Origin: Oscheius tipulae
Lineage: Eukaryota > Nematoda > Chromadorea > Rhabditida > Rhabditidae
DNA length: 64,000 nucleotides
Direction of reading: 5' to 3'
Assembly: GCA_037178975.1 (NCBI GenBank)
Contig: JASJZH010000001.1
Span: forward strand, 8,106,501-8,170,500
The notes beneath the pieces are model-generated. The model was not told the DNA's origin. It saw only the letters and a program-made list of their open reading frames with translations, and did no database searches. Position numbers and translations under genes: made by a program. Every line of letters starts with the position of its first letter. Positions within the stretch are counted from its first letter, which is position 1. Below, one piece after another: positions 34,912-46,071 of this stretch.

Positions 34912-36593
34912 ATGTACTCACTATTCATCGTTGCCGCTCTAGCTGCCGTGACGTTAGCCCAAAATCCCTTCCTTGCCACCGTAAGTCTTCCGTTCTAAGA
35001 GATAGTTGGGAATTTTGCTCAGAGCGACAACTGTATATTGTCCCAAGAAATCCAGAAAGACGCGCGTTTCGATCTCAGTACCTCTTTCGGTAAGGCAGCT
35101 TGCTAATTCTTAGAAAAACGGTAGCTGAGGCAATATCTATGTGTTATGGAGCCATATCTACAGTCAAGCATTTTTGAAGCTATGCCTGCGTTGATTCGAT
35201 CTTTTTGCATTGCAAAAAAGAAACAGTTGAAAACACCGTAAACAGCAATAAAATGGACAAAGTGGGTCTCTTCTTTCTGCAAATTTGCACCCAGGTCGGG
35301 AACATAAATGGGGGATGTTTTACGGCGAACAGCAGCACAGAAAATGGCTGTTTATCAGTCCGTTCTTTGCAATGATACAAATTTACCAAATGTTTTCGCT
35401 ACAAATGACGCTTTCAAATGCCCCCGCTGCAAACGGTCTGACCTCGTCTGCTATTCCCGTCAAAAATGTCTGCTCCCGTACAAGTGCGGGGCCACTTGAA
35501 GGCTGTTTCAATGAAAGACAGCCGAGGAGAAGAGGGATTCTCCCGTCTCGTCATCCCCCTACCAAAAATTCAAACAATCAAGTGTTCAACGGATGGTCAG
35601 TCGGGTTGTAATCAGTTTTCTCGCTCTTGGTGCGGGACTGTGACCACGACGCCGTTTGATTTCGCGATCTTAGAACTTGGTCTTGGAAAATAGGCAATAA
35701 CAAGCCAATGTTTCAGCAGCCCTACGCGAAAAGATGGGAGTTCGAGCAGTTGCTGGCAAGAAGTCAAGGTCTCCCGAAGGCTGAAATCGACAGACGCGTC
35801 GTCCAATGGGTCGGTCAGCAGAATCCCACTATCCAGGTAAGGGTTTGAACCTATTTTTTATTTATCTGGAAGGGAGGGAAGCGAGAAAGAAAGAGTCTTG
35901 ATGTTTACGTTAAAAATCAAAATAATCCTATTAACCGTCTAGACCAGTTATTTTAGTCTATTCACAGCGGAGCGATAGAAAGTGATCCAAGAAAAAACAG
36001 AAGGGCATGCGGTACATAAAACTATAACAAGATGTTCAGGAACGGAGTTGACTGTAGAATTACTGTAAAACTTTTCCTCGCGGGATCTCACCTTTTTTGG
36101 ATTTGTTTTCAAACATAGCGAATAACAACGAAAAAAGGCTGATAAGCAAAAAATACATAGAAAATCAAGGGAAATCCGCCGCTAAATGTTAAAAGACTGG
36201 CACAGAGGGTTCCGCGAGAAAAAACAACTACAGTATGCCGCCAGTGAATCCTGTTCCCGAACAGAGCATACAATAACTGGCAGTACTTGAAAGGGCGAAA
36301 GCATGCTACTTTTCGATCGCAACTACTATGCTAAACTGCCTAATTTTCAGCAAGAATGGGCCCAGTTCAACTGGCGCATGCAGCAGGCAGCCAACGAGTA
36401 CCAGTACCGTCTGGCCCGAATGTCCCCGGAAGCGCGTAAGGCCGATCAACGTCTGACTCAAGTAGCCAACTACCCCTACTTCTCGGCGGAAGAAAAAGGC
36501 TACCTCGTGCATCAGATCATCGACAGCTTGCCGCCCAATGTCAAGTCGGAAATCCTCGAAGTGTTGATGAATGCCCGTCCGGTCAACTTCTAA
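34912..36593 (+). CDS. SXP/RAL-2 (DUF148) family secreted protein
   Basis: Nematode-specific secreted family, often immunogenic in parasites, with ligand-binding proposed for some members. The signal peptide MYSLFIVAALAAVTLAQNP is in exon 1 (34912-34980). Exon 2 is 35023-35089, then probably 35522-35595 (needed to restore phase; tentative), 35717-35836 and 36351-36593. The domain shows FEQLLARSQGLPKAEID, VVQWVGQQNPTIQQEWAQF, then NEYQYRLARMSPEARKADQR, TQVANYPYFSAEEKGYLV and a final SLPPNVKSEILEVLM. This is the usual SXP/RAL-2 order of helices. The C-terminus ends ARPVNF. Introns hold foldback element Y1 and other repeats. Confidence 0.85.
36034..36276. repeat. Foldback element, family Y copy 1
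   Basis: Imperfect terminal inverted repeats: GTTCAGGAACGGAGTTGACT at the left matches the reverse complement of the right end (CCTGTTCCCGAACAG). Internal TTTTCCTCGCGGGATCT pairs with TTCCGCGAGAAAAA. A related copy is at 58570-58762. It lies in the last intron of the SXP/RAL-2 gene. Confidence 0.6.
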
Positions 36594-36702
36594 TCCGATC
36601 CTCAACGAGTTTTAAAAGCCACACAATATCTCCTCCGAGCCAATACGGGAAATGCTTTATGTGTACACGAATATGTGAATGAATGGTTACAGTTACCCGT
36701 TT

Positions 36703-39700
36703 TTACATTGAGATTCGGGACTTTTTCGTCTGAGGAGGGGGAGGTGCTTCGTCCTCCTCGAGACAGCCGCATTCTCGGAGAAAGTCGGTCACGCAGGGAA
36801 AGTGTCTTCTGGAGTTCTCGTCGAAGACGTCGTGGTCTTCTACCAGAGGCAGCATGTAGGTTTTGAGCAGGTCCGAGTAGGGCGGCATGATCATCTCGAG
36901 TATCTACAAATGGAATGAAATGAGTATAGGCTTTGATAACTATCGCCTCTCGCGACTCAAATGATAGTTATGGTCTCAATTGTTAGATCTCTCTACTACT
37001 TCCTGTCAACCTGTCATTGTCTTTCCCTCAATTCCACCTGTCCGCATGTTTCTCCTTTTTGTGTCTCTCCAGTCGTACAATCTTTCTTTACTAAAGCGCA
37101 ATGATGTCAGTCCGTCTGTGTGTCTGTCATAGTGTCCGCACAATCGCCTGTCAAGCCTAATACCCAGAAACGCTGACAAGTCATTTCATGTCAAGAAACA
37201 AGGGACAAGCCAGCTGTGGAGAGAACTGCTACTAGGAAGTCATCCCTAATACTCAATGTCATAAAATAACTGTCCCTGATACTAGCTTCAGACATAAGCA
37301 GACAGAGACTATTGGTGTTGAGTGTGTCTGTCACGAAAGTTCCAAGTATTAGGCAGTTGTTATCAAAGTACGCATTGCAGTTTAGATTTGTTTACTTTTT
37401 TACAGAGTTCATACAATCGTGCAGTACGGACGAATAGCTCGGCTTTCATCGTGGGGATACGTGGTCAAGTAACGCCTTTTTTGAATTTTGCTTTTAAAAA
37501 AACATGTACCTTCTGTATGACTCTGGGCTATAAAAAGAACAAATATAAAGATAGAGTCACCAAAGATTCTGTCAGATGCTCTCTGCTTTTCTTCTAGGTA
37601 ACCCGTACTGTCATCACCACTATAATCTTTTCAGCACTGCTATTCAGTCTGGTGGAACTGTCCTCGGCTTACACCTACAAAGAACGTGTCTGGTTCGGCT
37701 GCCTGGTGTCGCCACCGCATCACGGTCTACTAGTCCGCCGGAGCGGTCGAAGTGATCATCGTTCTCCTCATCTGTAGTTGCTGCATCTATTTCTGCGTGA
37801 CAGCCAATAGGGCAGCAATCATGACTGTTGAAGAGCCTTACTACGATCCGGCCTTCGCGCACGCGCACATGTATCAGGCTCCGCCACAGGTCGCCGTCGT
37901 ATCGGTGGGACATGCAACAACAAGACCGGGTCGATCCGCTAGTCAGGTCTCAAGAAGTCGTCCGTCCAGCCAACAGGAGCCAACCTCTAACCCGCGTGAT
38001 TCGGGGCTTATAAAATAAAACACAGTCCAGAAAACACTAGAAGGCGCGTAGCTGCCACAAATTAGTTCGGCACTGGTCGTCTTCTCTATGAGTCTCTCCT
38101 TGTGTGGTCAGCTTCATACTCTTTAGGTAACTTCTATTCTCTTGACAGACTGCCCAAAAATTCAAAAACGAGTCTTTCATTGCCTGGTCACAGCCAGGTC
38201 AATCAGGAAATCTCACGTTTCTGCGGCGTGTCATTGATTTTAGAAGAACGCCGTTCCAAGAAAACAAACTTTTGCACAGGCTGCAGACCAAGATCGTAAC
38301 CACTTTGGTCAAGTTCAGTTCTCTAAACGGGAGAACGCGCAGCGACTACGTCATCGCCTCCATCTTAAAATATCTTACCTCAGTCACAAAGTAGCGAACT
38401 AGAGAGACGTCAATTTCACCGTCTGCGAACCAGGAGGCAACTTTTTCCAGAACACTGGTCACTTCGCCTTCCGAGAAGAGATGAACGAGCCGGTCCAGGA
38501 CCAACTTCTGACGCTCCATAATGACCTCGGCCACCTCGGGGCTCTTGGAGATCTTCGAGTAGATTTCTCGACAAATTCGGAAAATCTTCCCACGCAACTT
38601 TGGATGTTTTGAAGCGATTTGGTCCATGAAGCAGAGACAGACATTCGGGAGTTCGCCTGAAAAACACCTTCTTCTCCCGGTGCAGAACAATTAGAGGGGA
38701 TTCTTCGTCAGAGATCAGGACAGTAATTACTCTCTCTGGGAGACCGTGTGGTTTTTAGAAGACACACTCACCCAGGGTACTCTCCGAGAGTAAGAGAGTA
38801 TGAATGTAATAGAGTAGTCCCATGGCAATGACCGGTCTATCGGCCAGATCCAAAAGATGCAGATCCCTGGTCAGGTCATCACACTTTTCCAGGGTAGAAA
38901 TACACGAACTCAGATCCTCTCTAGTCGCTTGGAAGTCGTTCTTGTTCTGTTTTTTTTCGATTAGTACCATACCGTAAAACCTCTATTAGAAGCCTACCAT
39001 TACGTAGGAAATACACCATTGCGTATTCGCGTTTTTCAAAACGCCTTTTTCTAACTTTCCAATGTTCTGTAAAGCTGTAGCGCGTGATCTGTTTTACAAG
39101 ATTCCAGAACACCGGAAAGTCGGAAAAAGTCGTCTTGATCCCCGAAAAACGCGAATAGGCAATGGCGTACTTCCTTACGTAATGGTAGGCTTCTGATAGT
39201 GGTTTTACGATATCAAAGTCCACCTACCGTACTCCTATAGTTCTCCCGGAAAGATTCCGAAACGGCGCCTGCATAGGCCAAGAGGTAAATGTACATGTCA
39301 CGATGCTCTGTCACTTTGGGACCTTCGCAATGGAAGAGAGAATCGATGAGGAGATCCGTGAGGGTAAAGTCACGAATGATATCGACGTTGACGGGTCGGG
39401 GAGTTGTAAAGTCCTAGAAGAACTCGACTCACTCATCAGTTGTGAAACCTACTTCGTAGACGTGCTTGATGTCGGCCGGGTTCAGTTCTTTCTTGCTGAT
39501 CATGTTCAGTAGTGAGGTCATGATGTCGTCCGGGATCTGAAAACCAATTTCAATTTCGTCTACCAGCTTAGCCGCTCTTTCGGATGCCGGCGGGGATCTC
39601 GAACCCAGGTTGATTAGATTTATAGCCCAGCTCACTAACCGCTGAGCTATAAATGACGGACCGCTTCGCCGTTTTCCGGCTAGCGACCGCAGTGTGTAAA

Positions 39701-41456
39701 GACAGATAGACTCACAAATTCCTCGCTCAGCATGAGTGAGTACATTAAAGCATGTGACTCGTAGTCTTTGTCCTTCAACGAGTGTCTCAGCTCTTCAGCC
39801 ACGTGCCGACAAGCAGCTTTCTTCCTGCCTGTCAGAGTACGGTACAGATGGGCCAGGGCGCATTGGACCAGAATGTAGGTGTGCTCATTCTGACACACGA
39901 TACTGACCTGAAGACTTTATCTCTTTGTCCTAACATAAGACTCACCAGATATCCAAAAGACTTCTCGTACGCCTTGGTCTTACAACCATTCCGGTGCTCT
40001 TTCAGGACCTTGTCAAAGGTCGAGACGAAGACCTTGGTGAAGATGTCCAGCTGGCCACAGGCCAGATTGACACTGGCATTGCTGATCTCGTCCTGGTAGC
40101 CAGCATCGCTGATCAGCTTGACAGCAAAGTTAAGCATCAGACAGTTGGGATAGGTCTCGATCAGGTCGTAGAGAAGACGTCGCCAGCGCCTGAGTATGGT
40201 TAGACAGACAGGCTGACTATTACCTCTGCTTGATCAGGTCCGGCAACCAGTCGATGCCTCCTCCTCCGGAGAACAGAGCATCCGCACAGTTCTGATCAAA
40301 CACCTTGACCACCAGGGAAGCCAGGGTGTTCTCAACACATTTCTCGGCTTCAGCCTTGCCATCAAAGACTTCCTGCTCTACGGAATCCTCCTTTTTCACG
40401 GCTGGATGATGTTCGGCCTCTGAGAAACATTCTGTTACAGTAATCCATTACTCTTACCATCCTCAATCGACTTTGAAAACGGCCTTCGCTTCGTATCTTT
40501 CCCAGTCGGACTCAAGATGCCAGCCGTACTGTCTCGTCTGCTCGTCGGAGACAAGAGTCCGGCCTCTCTTTTGCTCGGAGACAGCAGTTTCTCTTCTCTC
40601 TTCGACGGATCCTGTGCCAACTGGAGCCATTGCCAGGTGCTCCAGACTTGCTTTTTGTCAGCTCCCTTGTCAACAAACGAGGTTCGCACAGATAGCGCCT
40701 TGCTCACGGGTGCTGCGGCTGAATAAACTTGTAACTGACGGGAACATGTCTCCGGGACAGATGAACAAATTCGAGTCGAGGGTATTACACGGGGTCGGAG
40801 GAAGACATGGCGTCATACGCCCACTGGGAGCAAAATTTAGGATGACTACTTTGGGAATACGATTTGATAAGTTTGTAGTCTTGGGGTTTGATATTTTTCT
40901 GTCGACTTATATTACCGATATTCCTATGCAAAAAGTCGACTTACTCGGCGTTTGGGGCTCACTGCTCCCCGCATGCTGTTCCTCCTCGGCCTTTCTCTTC
41001 TTCTTGCCCTTCTTTTTTCCTTTCTTCTCCTCTACCGGCTCCTTTTCTGCCAAATCGCCGAGCTCTTCCAACCAATCCGTGTACAGATTCACTAGCTGAA
41101 GTACTTTCTATTCTACTTTTCTCTTCGATTCTACCTGCTGATAGGCACAGCAGTTCTCGGCCAGATCTCTCGCCAATCCTTCCAGCTTCTCTCCTTCATC
41201 CACTGCTTTCTGAATCGACTTGTCGATGCCATTCTCCATGACAGCATCTCGGACTAGAACTATTTCAATTTTCCTTTTGAAACAACTCACCAAATTCCAA
41301 GAGGCCGTTCACCCTTTTCATGGGCGACGAGGCGAGAAAAAAATCCTCGGGCATTCTCAAAATCCCAACTTTTTCGACGATTTTCTGAAACGTTTCAAGT
41401 ACTTTTTCCCTGTTTCGACAGACCATTTCATCCAGAATAAATTTCACTTTATACAT
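36703..41456 (-). CDS. nelfcd: Negative elongation factor subunit C/D (NELF-C/D)
   Basis: Subunit of the nuclear NELF complex that stabilises promoter-proximally paused RNA polymerase II. Roughly a dozen minus-strand exons. Family matches run nearly end to end: LARDLAENCCAYQQLVNLY, VVKVFDQNCADALF, LMLNFAVKLISDAGYQDE, CQNEHTYILVQCALAHLY, KKELNPADIKHVYEVGF, DRPVIAMGLLYYIHTLLL, KLVLDRLVHLFSEGEV, DGEIDVSLVRYFVTE and ILEMIMPPYSDLLKTYMLPL. Between the EWL-equivalent (TDWLEELGDLAEKE) and VENTLASL lies an insert of about 120 residues. It has a Lys-rich block and three SP repeats (LLSPSKRE, LLSPTSRRD, ILSPTGKD). The N-terminus before LARDLAEN is only weakly similar to other NELF-C/D, so the start at 41456 is the first reasonable Met. 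An intron (about 36904-38379) contains a plus-strand gene. The C-terminus ends KKSRISM. Confidence 0.92.
37576..38018 (+). CDS. Small single-pass membrane protein nested in a NELF-C/D intron
   Basis: Lies antisense within the last NELF-C/D intron. The ATG directly follows GATTCTGTCAG. Exon 1 (37576-37597) joins 37635 to give a signal peptide MLSAFLLALLFSLVELSSAY. A further intron ending CTACTAG (37733) is needed to reach the second hydrophobic segment (AGAVEVIIVLLICSCCIYFC). Its donor is weak (after YKER), and other choices are possible. The Cys-rich end of the helix (CSCC..C) could be palmitoylated. A tail with PYYDPAFAHAHMYQAPP and a Ser/Arg-rich end follows. TAA overlaps an AATAAAA signal. 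If the middle intron is wrong, a 1-nt frame change would mean a pseudogene. I do not recognise the family; the layout resembles Shisa/CX-type proteins, but no Cys module is visible. Confidence 0.5.
38970..39212. repeat. Foldback (MITE-like) element, family X copy 1
   Basis: Long near-perfect inverted ends: AGAAGCCTACCATTACGTAG at left and the reverse complement of CTTACGTAATGGTAGGCTTC at right, extending inward to CGTATTCGCGTTTTT. The core has AATGTTCTGTAAAGCTGTAG. It lies in a NELF-C/D intron. Copy 2 at 58365-58560 shares the arms and core. Confidence 0.75.
39585..39657 (-). repeat. tRNA-like relic
   Basis: On the minus strand: TTATAGCTCAGCGGTTAGTG (A box) and CTGGGTTCGAGATCCCC (B box). An anticodon-loop-like CTATAAA is present, but the acceptor and T stems do not pair well. 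It lies in a NELF-C/D intron. Confidence 0.45.
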
Positions 41457-41532
41457 GGGATTTTATAGTAAATTATACTCGTGTGATGTGGGGGGATTGG
41501 GACAAAATTAATAATCACAACAACAAATGTGT

Positions 41533-44500
41533 TTAGAGGACGCTGGGCTTGCGTCCGGGCCACGCCTCTTTGGCATATTTCTTCTTGTGCGGCTCGTCGT
41601 CTTCTTCTGCCACGTGGACGTGTTGAACTGTCGGGCCCGTGTGAATTCCCGGCTGCGGGAGGCTCTTCGAATAGAGCTCGAGATCCGGCGCCGCGTTCAG
41701 AGAGATGCCTCCCAGTGTGCTGGACGTAGTCGAGGCCGTCATGTTGATATTGAAGTCGCGACCGGGACGGACTACCTGAACGTTTGGGATTACTAGTCTT
41801 GAAAGTCTAATCTTTTTGGTCTGTAAGCGTGACTGCCTTCTGTCTAAATTTCAAATTCCCAGACTTTACGCTCGTTTTCCGTGAGAAAAGAATAACCACA
41901 GGCTGTACAACTTATTCACGCGAACCGTCTGTGTCTCAAGCCTGTCAAATTGGTGAATAGTCCGTTTCCAACAAAGAGCGGAACCTAAATTTAAACGCTC
42001 GAAGCTTAGAGTTTGCGCGCGAACAAAAAACTTCCTCGAGCTTTCACCATTTCCACTTTTTCAAGATTCTGATCTCATAATCGAATTCTAGACATATACA
42101 CTCGACCCTGCCCCAAATTTGCCCTAAGTAGGTTTTCTTGGTCACAGAATCCGGTTACAAGGTCAAAACAATGGAAAAATGACTGAAAACGCACTAAAAT
42201 CGCAAAAAGTCGGTCAGCTTGAGCCGGATTATTGTACCCTCTCGCTTTAGTTTTGCGTAAGGCTTTAGAATTAGCTCACTGCTGCTCTTCGTTGGAAAGG
42301 GACAATATTGCTAAGGCGCACTATTATAGCCCAAGATACCCGGGTTCAACCCAGCTCAGTTGTCTTACGCCAAAACTTTGGGAGTAGGCGTGTTACAACC
42401 TAATCTGGTTATTAAGAGAGGACAGAGGCAAGAAGAATATAGAAAAGCTGACCTTCTTGGGAGGTTCCTTGCTTCCAGCGGTTGCTGCTCTCTTTACGGG
42501 ATTGTTTGAAATGATTGCCGTCGTGACCAAATTCCGAAACCTGCCGACGGATGGATCCACATCTTCTGTAATATAATTTCACTACGAGGCAAATCAAACA
42601 ACAAACCCGGGTTGATAACCTCCTCCTCTTCCACAAAGGCCACATTTCCTCGTCGTCTCTGCTTCCTTCTGGCCTCTTCGGCCGAGATGGGCAGCTGTGG
42701 AATTCGTCTATTCTGGGCAGTGTTGTATTCGGTCAAGTTCTATGACAAATAAGCCTCATCAGGGTCAGAAAAGATGACTAACTTCCAGTTCCTGATCATT
42801 GGGCATCTTTTCGGCCATCTCCTCATCTTCCTGCGTCGGCTGCTCGAGTTTTGTGCGAAGGACGTAGCGTCGAGTCGAGGCTCCCAGCTGAATTGTGGCT
42901 CCGATGTCGACGAAGACGACCTGCAGCGGCTGGAGACGCACTTTTCCAAGCCATGTTCCGTGGCCTGAAACAGAAAACATTTACATTCTTCGACCCTTTT
43001 AAAAGTCTCATTATATTCTTCTCGAAAAGAGCACTGGATTAGCCCCCTTCTGCCTCAGGAGATCTGGGCGTGGTCGGCTTCCCCCCTCTCTCTCTCTCTC
43101 CGAATGAACCACGCGCGCCCCCAAGCTCGGCAGCGGTGCGCCTCACTGAAAGACATCGTCGTCGGTTGGGGTCCCCGCATCGATTCTGCGCTCACGGGAG
43201 CCCCATTTCGATCTACCCTCTTCCCCTCTCTCGAAACGCTTGTCGTGTTTTTTCATCTTTCGTCTTTTTTATCCCGGGTCATCTGGGGGCTTCTTTCATA
43301 CTTAGCCTGGGGAGGAATGTCTTTGGATGCCCTCTGCTGGTCAAGGCTACACTTAATGTATAATTAATGGCGGTAGTCTCACGAGTATGTGGGTATTAAG
43401 TGGGAGCAGAGAGCATGTTATTCGATAGATTACCCTGATTAGGTTACCGCGACATTTGGCAAATCTTATACTCAGTCATGGCAAAAATCTTGTATCAATC
43501 CCCAAAGCAATGATTGATCAGGCAGAATGATTCCAAGCCATCTTCTCGAAAGTTCAAAATAGTTTACAGACTAGGCACTTGTTCGAAAACAGCAACAAGA
43601 CGTCTGTAGTCTCATTCAGGGGGTCTGTTTATCAGTCTCTCCCCTGTTCCCTTCATTTTCATTCATTCACTTGTATCCGTTGGCGCCGCGGGACCAGGCC
43701 ATTTTTCCACACACCCACCACTTGATTGCATCGGCCTTTTCCTCTCCCTCCCTCGCTGCCAAACCCTGGGAACTCTATCAGCCAGAAGACATAAAAAGTG
43801 TCTTTTCTACACGAGACAGCTTATCTGAAGGCTGTCCAGATAACCTCCCTCACTTGAACATTTTGACAACACTATCTACTGCCAAAAAAAACACTCGTTC
43901 TGAGCTGCTGCTCGCTAATACGACCCTTATCTGACCCATTCGACCCTCTCTGTCCCACTCATCCTTCCCGAATGGAACTTTTCCAGAAGATGGCAGGCTT
44001 TTTGATGAAACAGATGGTGGGCAACCAGTTGAACGAGGTCACTGGAGCTTTCGGCAGCAGCAATGATGCTGGAGGAGAGAAAACTGAGACTGGCGAGGAC
44101 CCAGAGGTATTGTTTTGAGTTCGAGAAAGAAAATAACAAAAATCAGGTTGTGGCGGCCCGTCTGGAGCAGGAAGAGCGTCGCAAGGAGAAACACCGGAAG
44201 ATGGAGGCGGAGCGCGAGAAAATGCGCGAAGGAATCCGCGGCAAGTATCAGATCAAGAAGAAGGAAGAAGGGCCTAGTATGGATTTCATGGAGGGACGTA
44301 TTGGCGGACCGAGGAAGACTCCCGAGGTTAGAAAGGAAAATTTGAGAGAACTTGACTACTTTTGGAGGCAAATAGCGGAAAACTGGGCGAGTTCGATCGA
44401 GCAGCAGATGTAAGTAGAGACAGAAAATAAGGCTGTAAAACCACTAGTACATTAGCCCTCATAAAAATGTTGATAAGGGCAGCAATGATCACTGTTTCCT

Positions 44501-45507
44501 TAGAAAGTTACGAGTTTCCAACTTTCCAGGAACTGGCAGCCGAACGTCAAGCCGAGGAGGACAGTCTCATCGGACAGCTCGGACTGACAGAGCACGTTGA
44601 GAAGGCCAAGACCTTCGCCAACTCGGCCCTCGAATCCGTCAAGGGTTTCCTCCCCTTCGGAAAGTAATTCGGAGAGCGAAGATATTTCACTTTGGGGTGT
44701 CCACAGTCACTTTTCTCCTACATTCTCCCGTGATATAGTCATAATTAATCTACCCCCGGTTGTGTCCGTGTGCTTTTCCGGTTGTGACCAGTTGTAGCCT
44801 TTTCCCTCTCTTTCCACAAACAAACTTTTACGATCTCTGTCCCCCGTATGTAGTCGAATAAATATTCTCCAGATGTAAAAGAACTCACTGCTTCCCATGT
44901 CGACGAGTGCAAAGCGATTGAGAGCCTGGTGATACATCAGAAGAGCATGGACACGGGAGCAGCTGGCGTGATCCACGGCAATGTCAACCTAAAACAGTCT
45001 GTTTGAGCTGAAAAGTGAAAAAAATGCAACGTGGATGGTTAAAACTTGTAAGAAATAGCTTTTTCTATTTTGGTACCGATTTGCCTCACTTTTATCGTGT
45101 CGACAGTGCAATAAGTTCGCACGCTGTTACAAAATAAGTTCGCGAGCTATTGCAGATCAAAGTAGCAAAAGGTATATCGTGCATTTTTCAGAAGAAGTTA
45201 CTTGCATGTTTTGAGTGAGATTCGGTACCTGTTCAAACAAGTTTAAGAAGAAAAATGAAAGGACCAAAGAACTTATCATTTTTGGATTGCGGCCAAAGTA
45301 GTATGCCTTCTTCTCGTCGATTAAGAGCTTCTGTAAACAATGATTGACTTAAAAAAGAATAAGAAATGAACAAACCTGTATCAGCTGATCATTTTTGACG
45401 ACGTCCAAGTGTGAACCAGCCGGTGCCTTCGTTGCCCAGTTCGGAATAGGAAACTTGGCCTTTTCAGCAGCTTCTTGGGCGGCCTGTTCGGCACCTCCTT
45501 CTACCAT
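41533..45507 (-). CDS. ppp1r8: Nuclear inhibitor of protein phosphatase 1 (NIPP1/PPP1R8)
   Basis: Nuclear PP1 regulatory subunit with an N-terminal FHA domain. Minus-strand exons encode FPIPNWATKAPAGSHLDVVK, KLLIDEKKAYYFGRNPK, then VDHASCSRVHALLMYHQ with FALVDMGSSHGTWLGKVRL, completing the FHA fold. IGATIQLGASTRRYVLR and NLTEYNTAQNRRIPQLPIS follow. Then comes the PP1-binding region with NVAF where vertebrates have RVTF, followed by EEEEVINPEDVDPSVGRFRNLV. The conserved end is KKKYAKEAWPGRKP. Each block aligns with human NIPP1 in order. The large intron between about 42968 and 44885 contains complexin on the other strand. The stop is 76 bp before the likely NELF-C/D start on the same strand, suggesting a possible operon-like arrangement. 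It is divergent from DCTN6. Confidence 0.93.
43972..44667 (+). CDS. cpx: Complexin, nested antisense in a NIPP1 intron
   Basis: SNARE-binding regulator of synaptic vesicle fusion. Three exons: about 43972-44106, 44147-44326 and 44531-44667. The start is more likely the ATG at 43990, because AACTTTTCCAG|AAG directly precedes it as a splice-acceptor-like site and gives MAGFLMKQMVGNQLNEVTG, as in nematode complexins. The accessory helix (VVAARLEQEERRKE) and central SNARE-binding helix (KHRKMEAEREKMREGIRGKY) are followed by KKKEEGPSMDF and GRIGGPRKTPEELAAE. The C-terminus is amphipathic (VEKAKTFANSALESVKGF) and ends LPFGK without a CAAX box, so it would bind membranes through the helix. Expression in neurons is expected from the family. 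Confidence 0.93.
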
Positions 45508-46071
45508 TTCGATGGTCTCAATTCGATAAATGAGAATTGAGAACTGAAATTAGAAAAAAGAAGGTAGAACGTTTTGAAAAAGAACTCGGAGAAATTATTG
45601 GCCGAACGCCAATCGCACAAGCGCGCGTTGCTTTGAAAGTGCGTAGATTTCACTCCAATTTTATTGCAGGATCTTTTTTTAAGTAAGAGAGGTGTAAATT
45701 TATGAAAAAAAGAAGTCGCGAGCAGTAATGTTTGATAGACAAGCTTTTATCGATTTCGATGGCATTTGGCTGGGTACAATTTAAAAGTTTTGCTGTTTGA
45801 ACAATGTTGTCTCTTTAGGACATTGAGTCCAACATTAGTGCTATAAAAGTAAGGTATGAAGTACGAAAAAAAGGAATGTAGAAATCCGGAAACGAAACAA
45901 AGTATTGAGTTTGGGTCTGTTTGAATGCGCGCACAATCTTAGTTAGTTACGACCGTAATACCGGGATAAATCTCTACTTGTCTTCATTTACTCCAGCTGT
46001 TTCCTTTCTCATCACCTTCCCCCTTAACCTAAAGTTGTTGCAGAAACATAACATAAAGAAGTAGCCGCAGA

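Noticed and set aside
43671-43934. 87-codon plus-strand frame upstream of complexin
   Set aside because: No domain, no splice partner and no conservation clue; likely complexin 5' flank.
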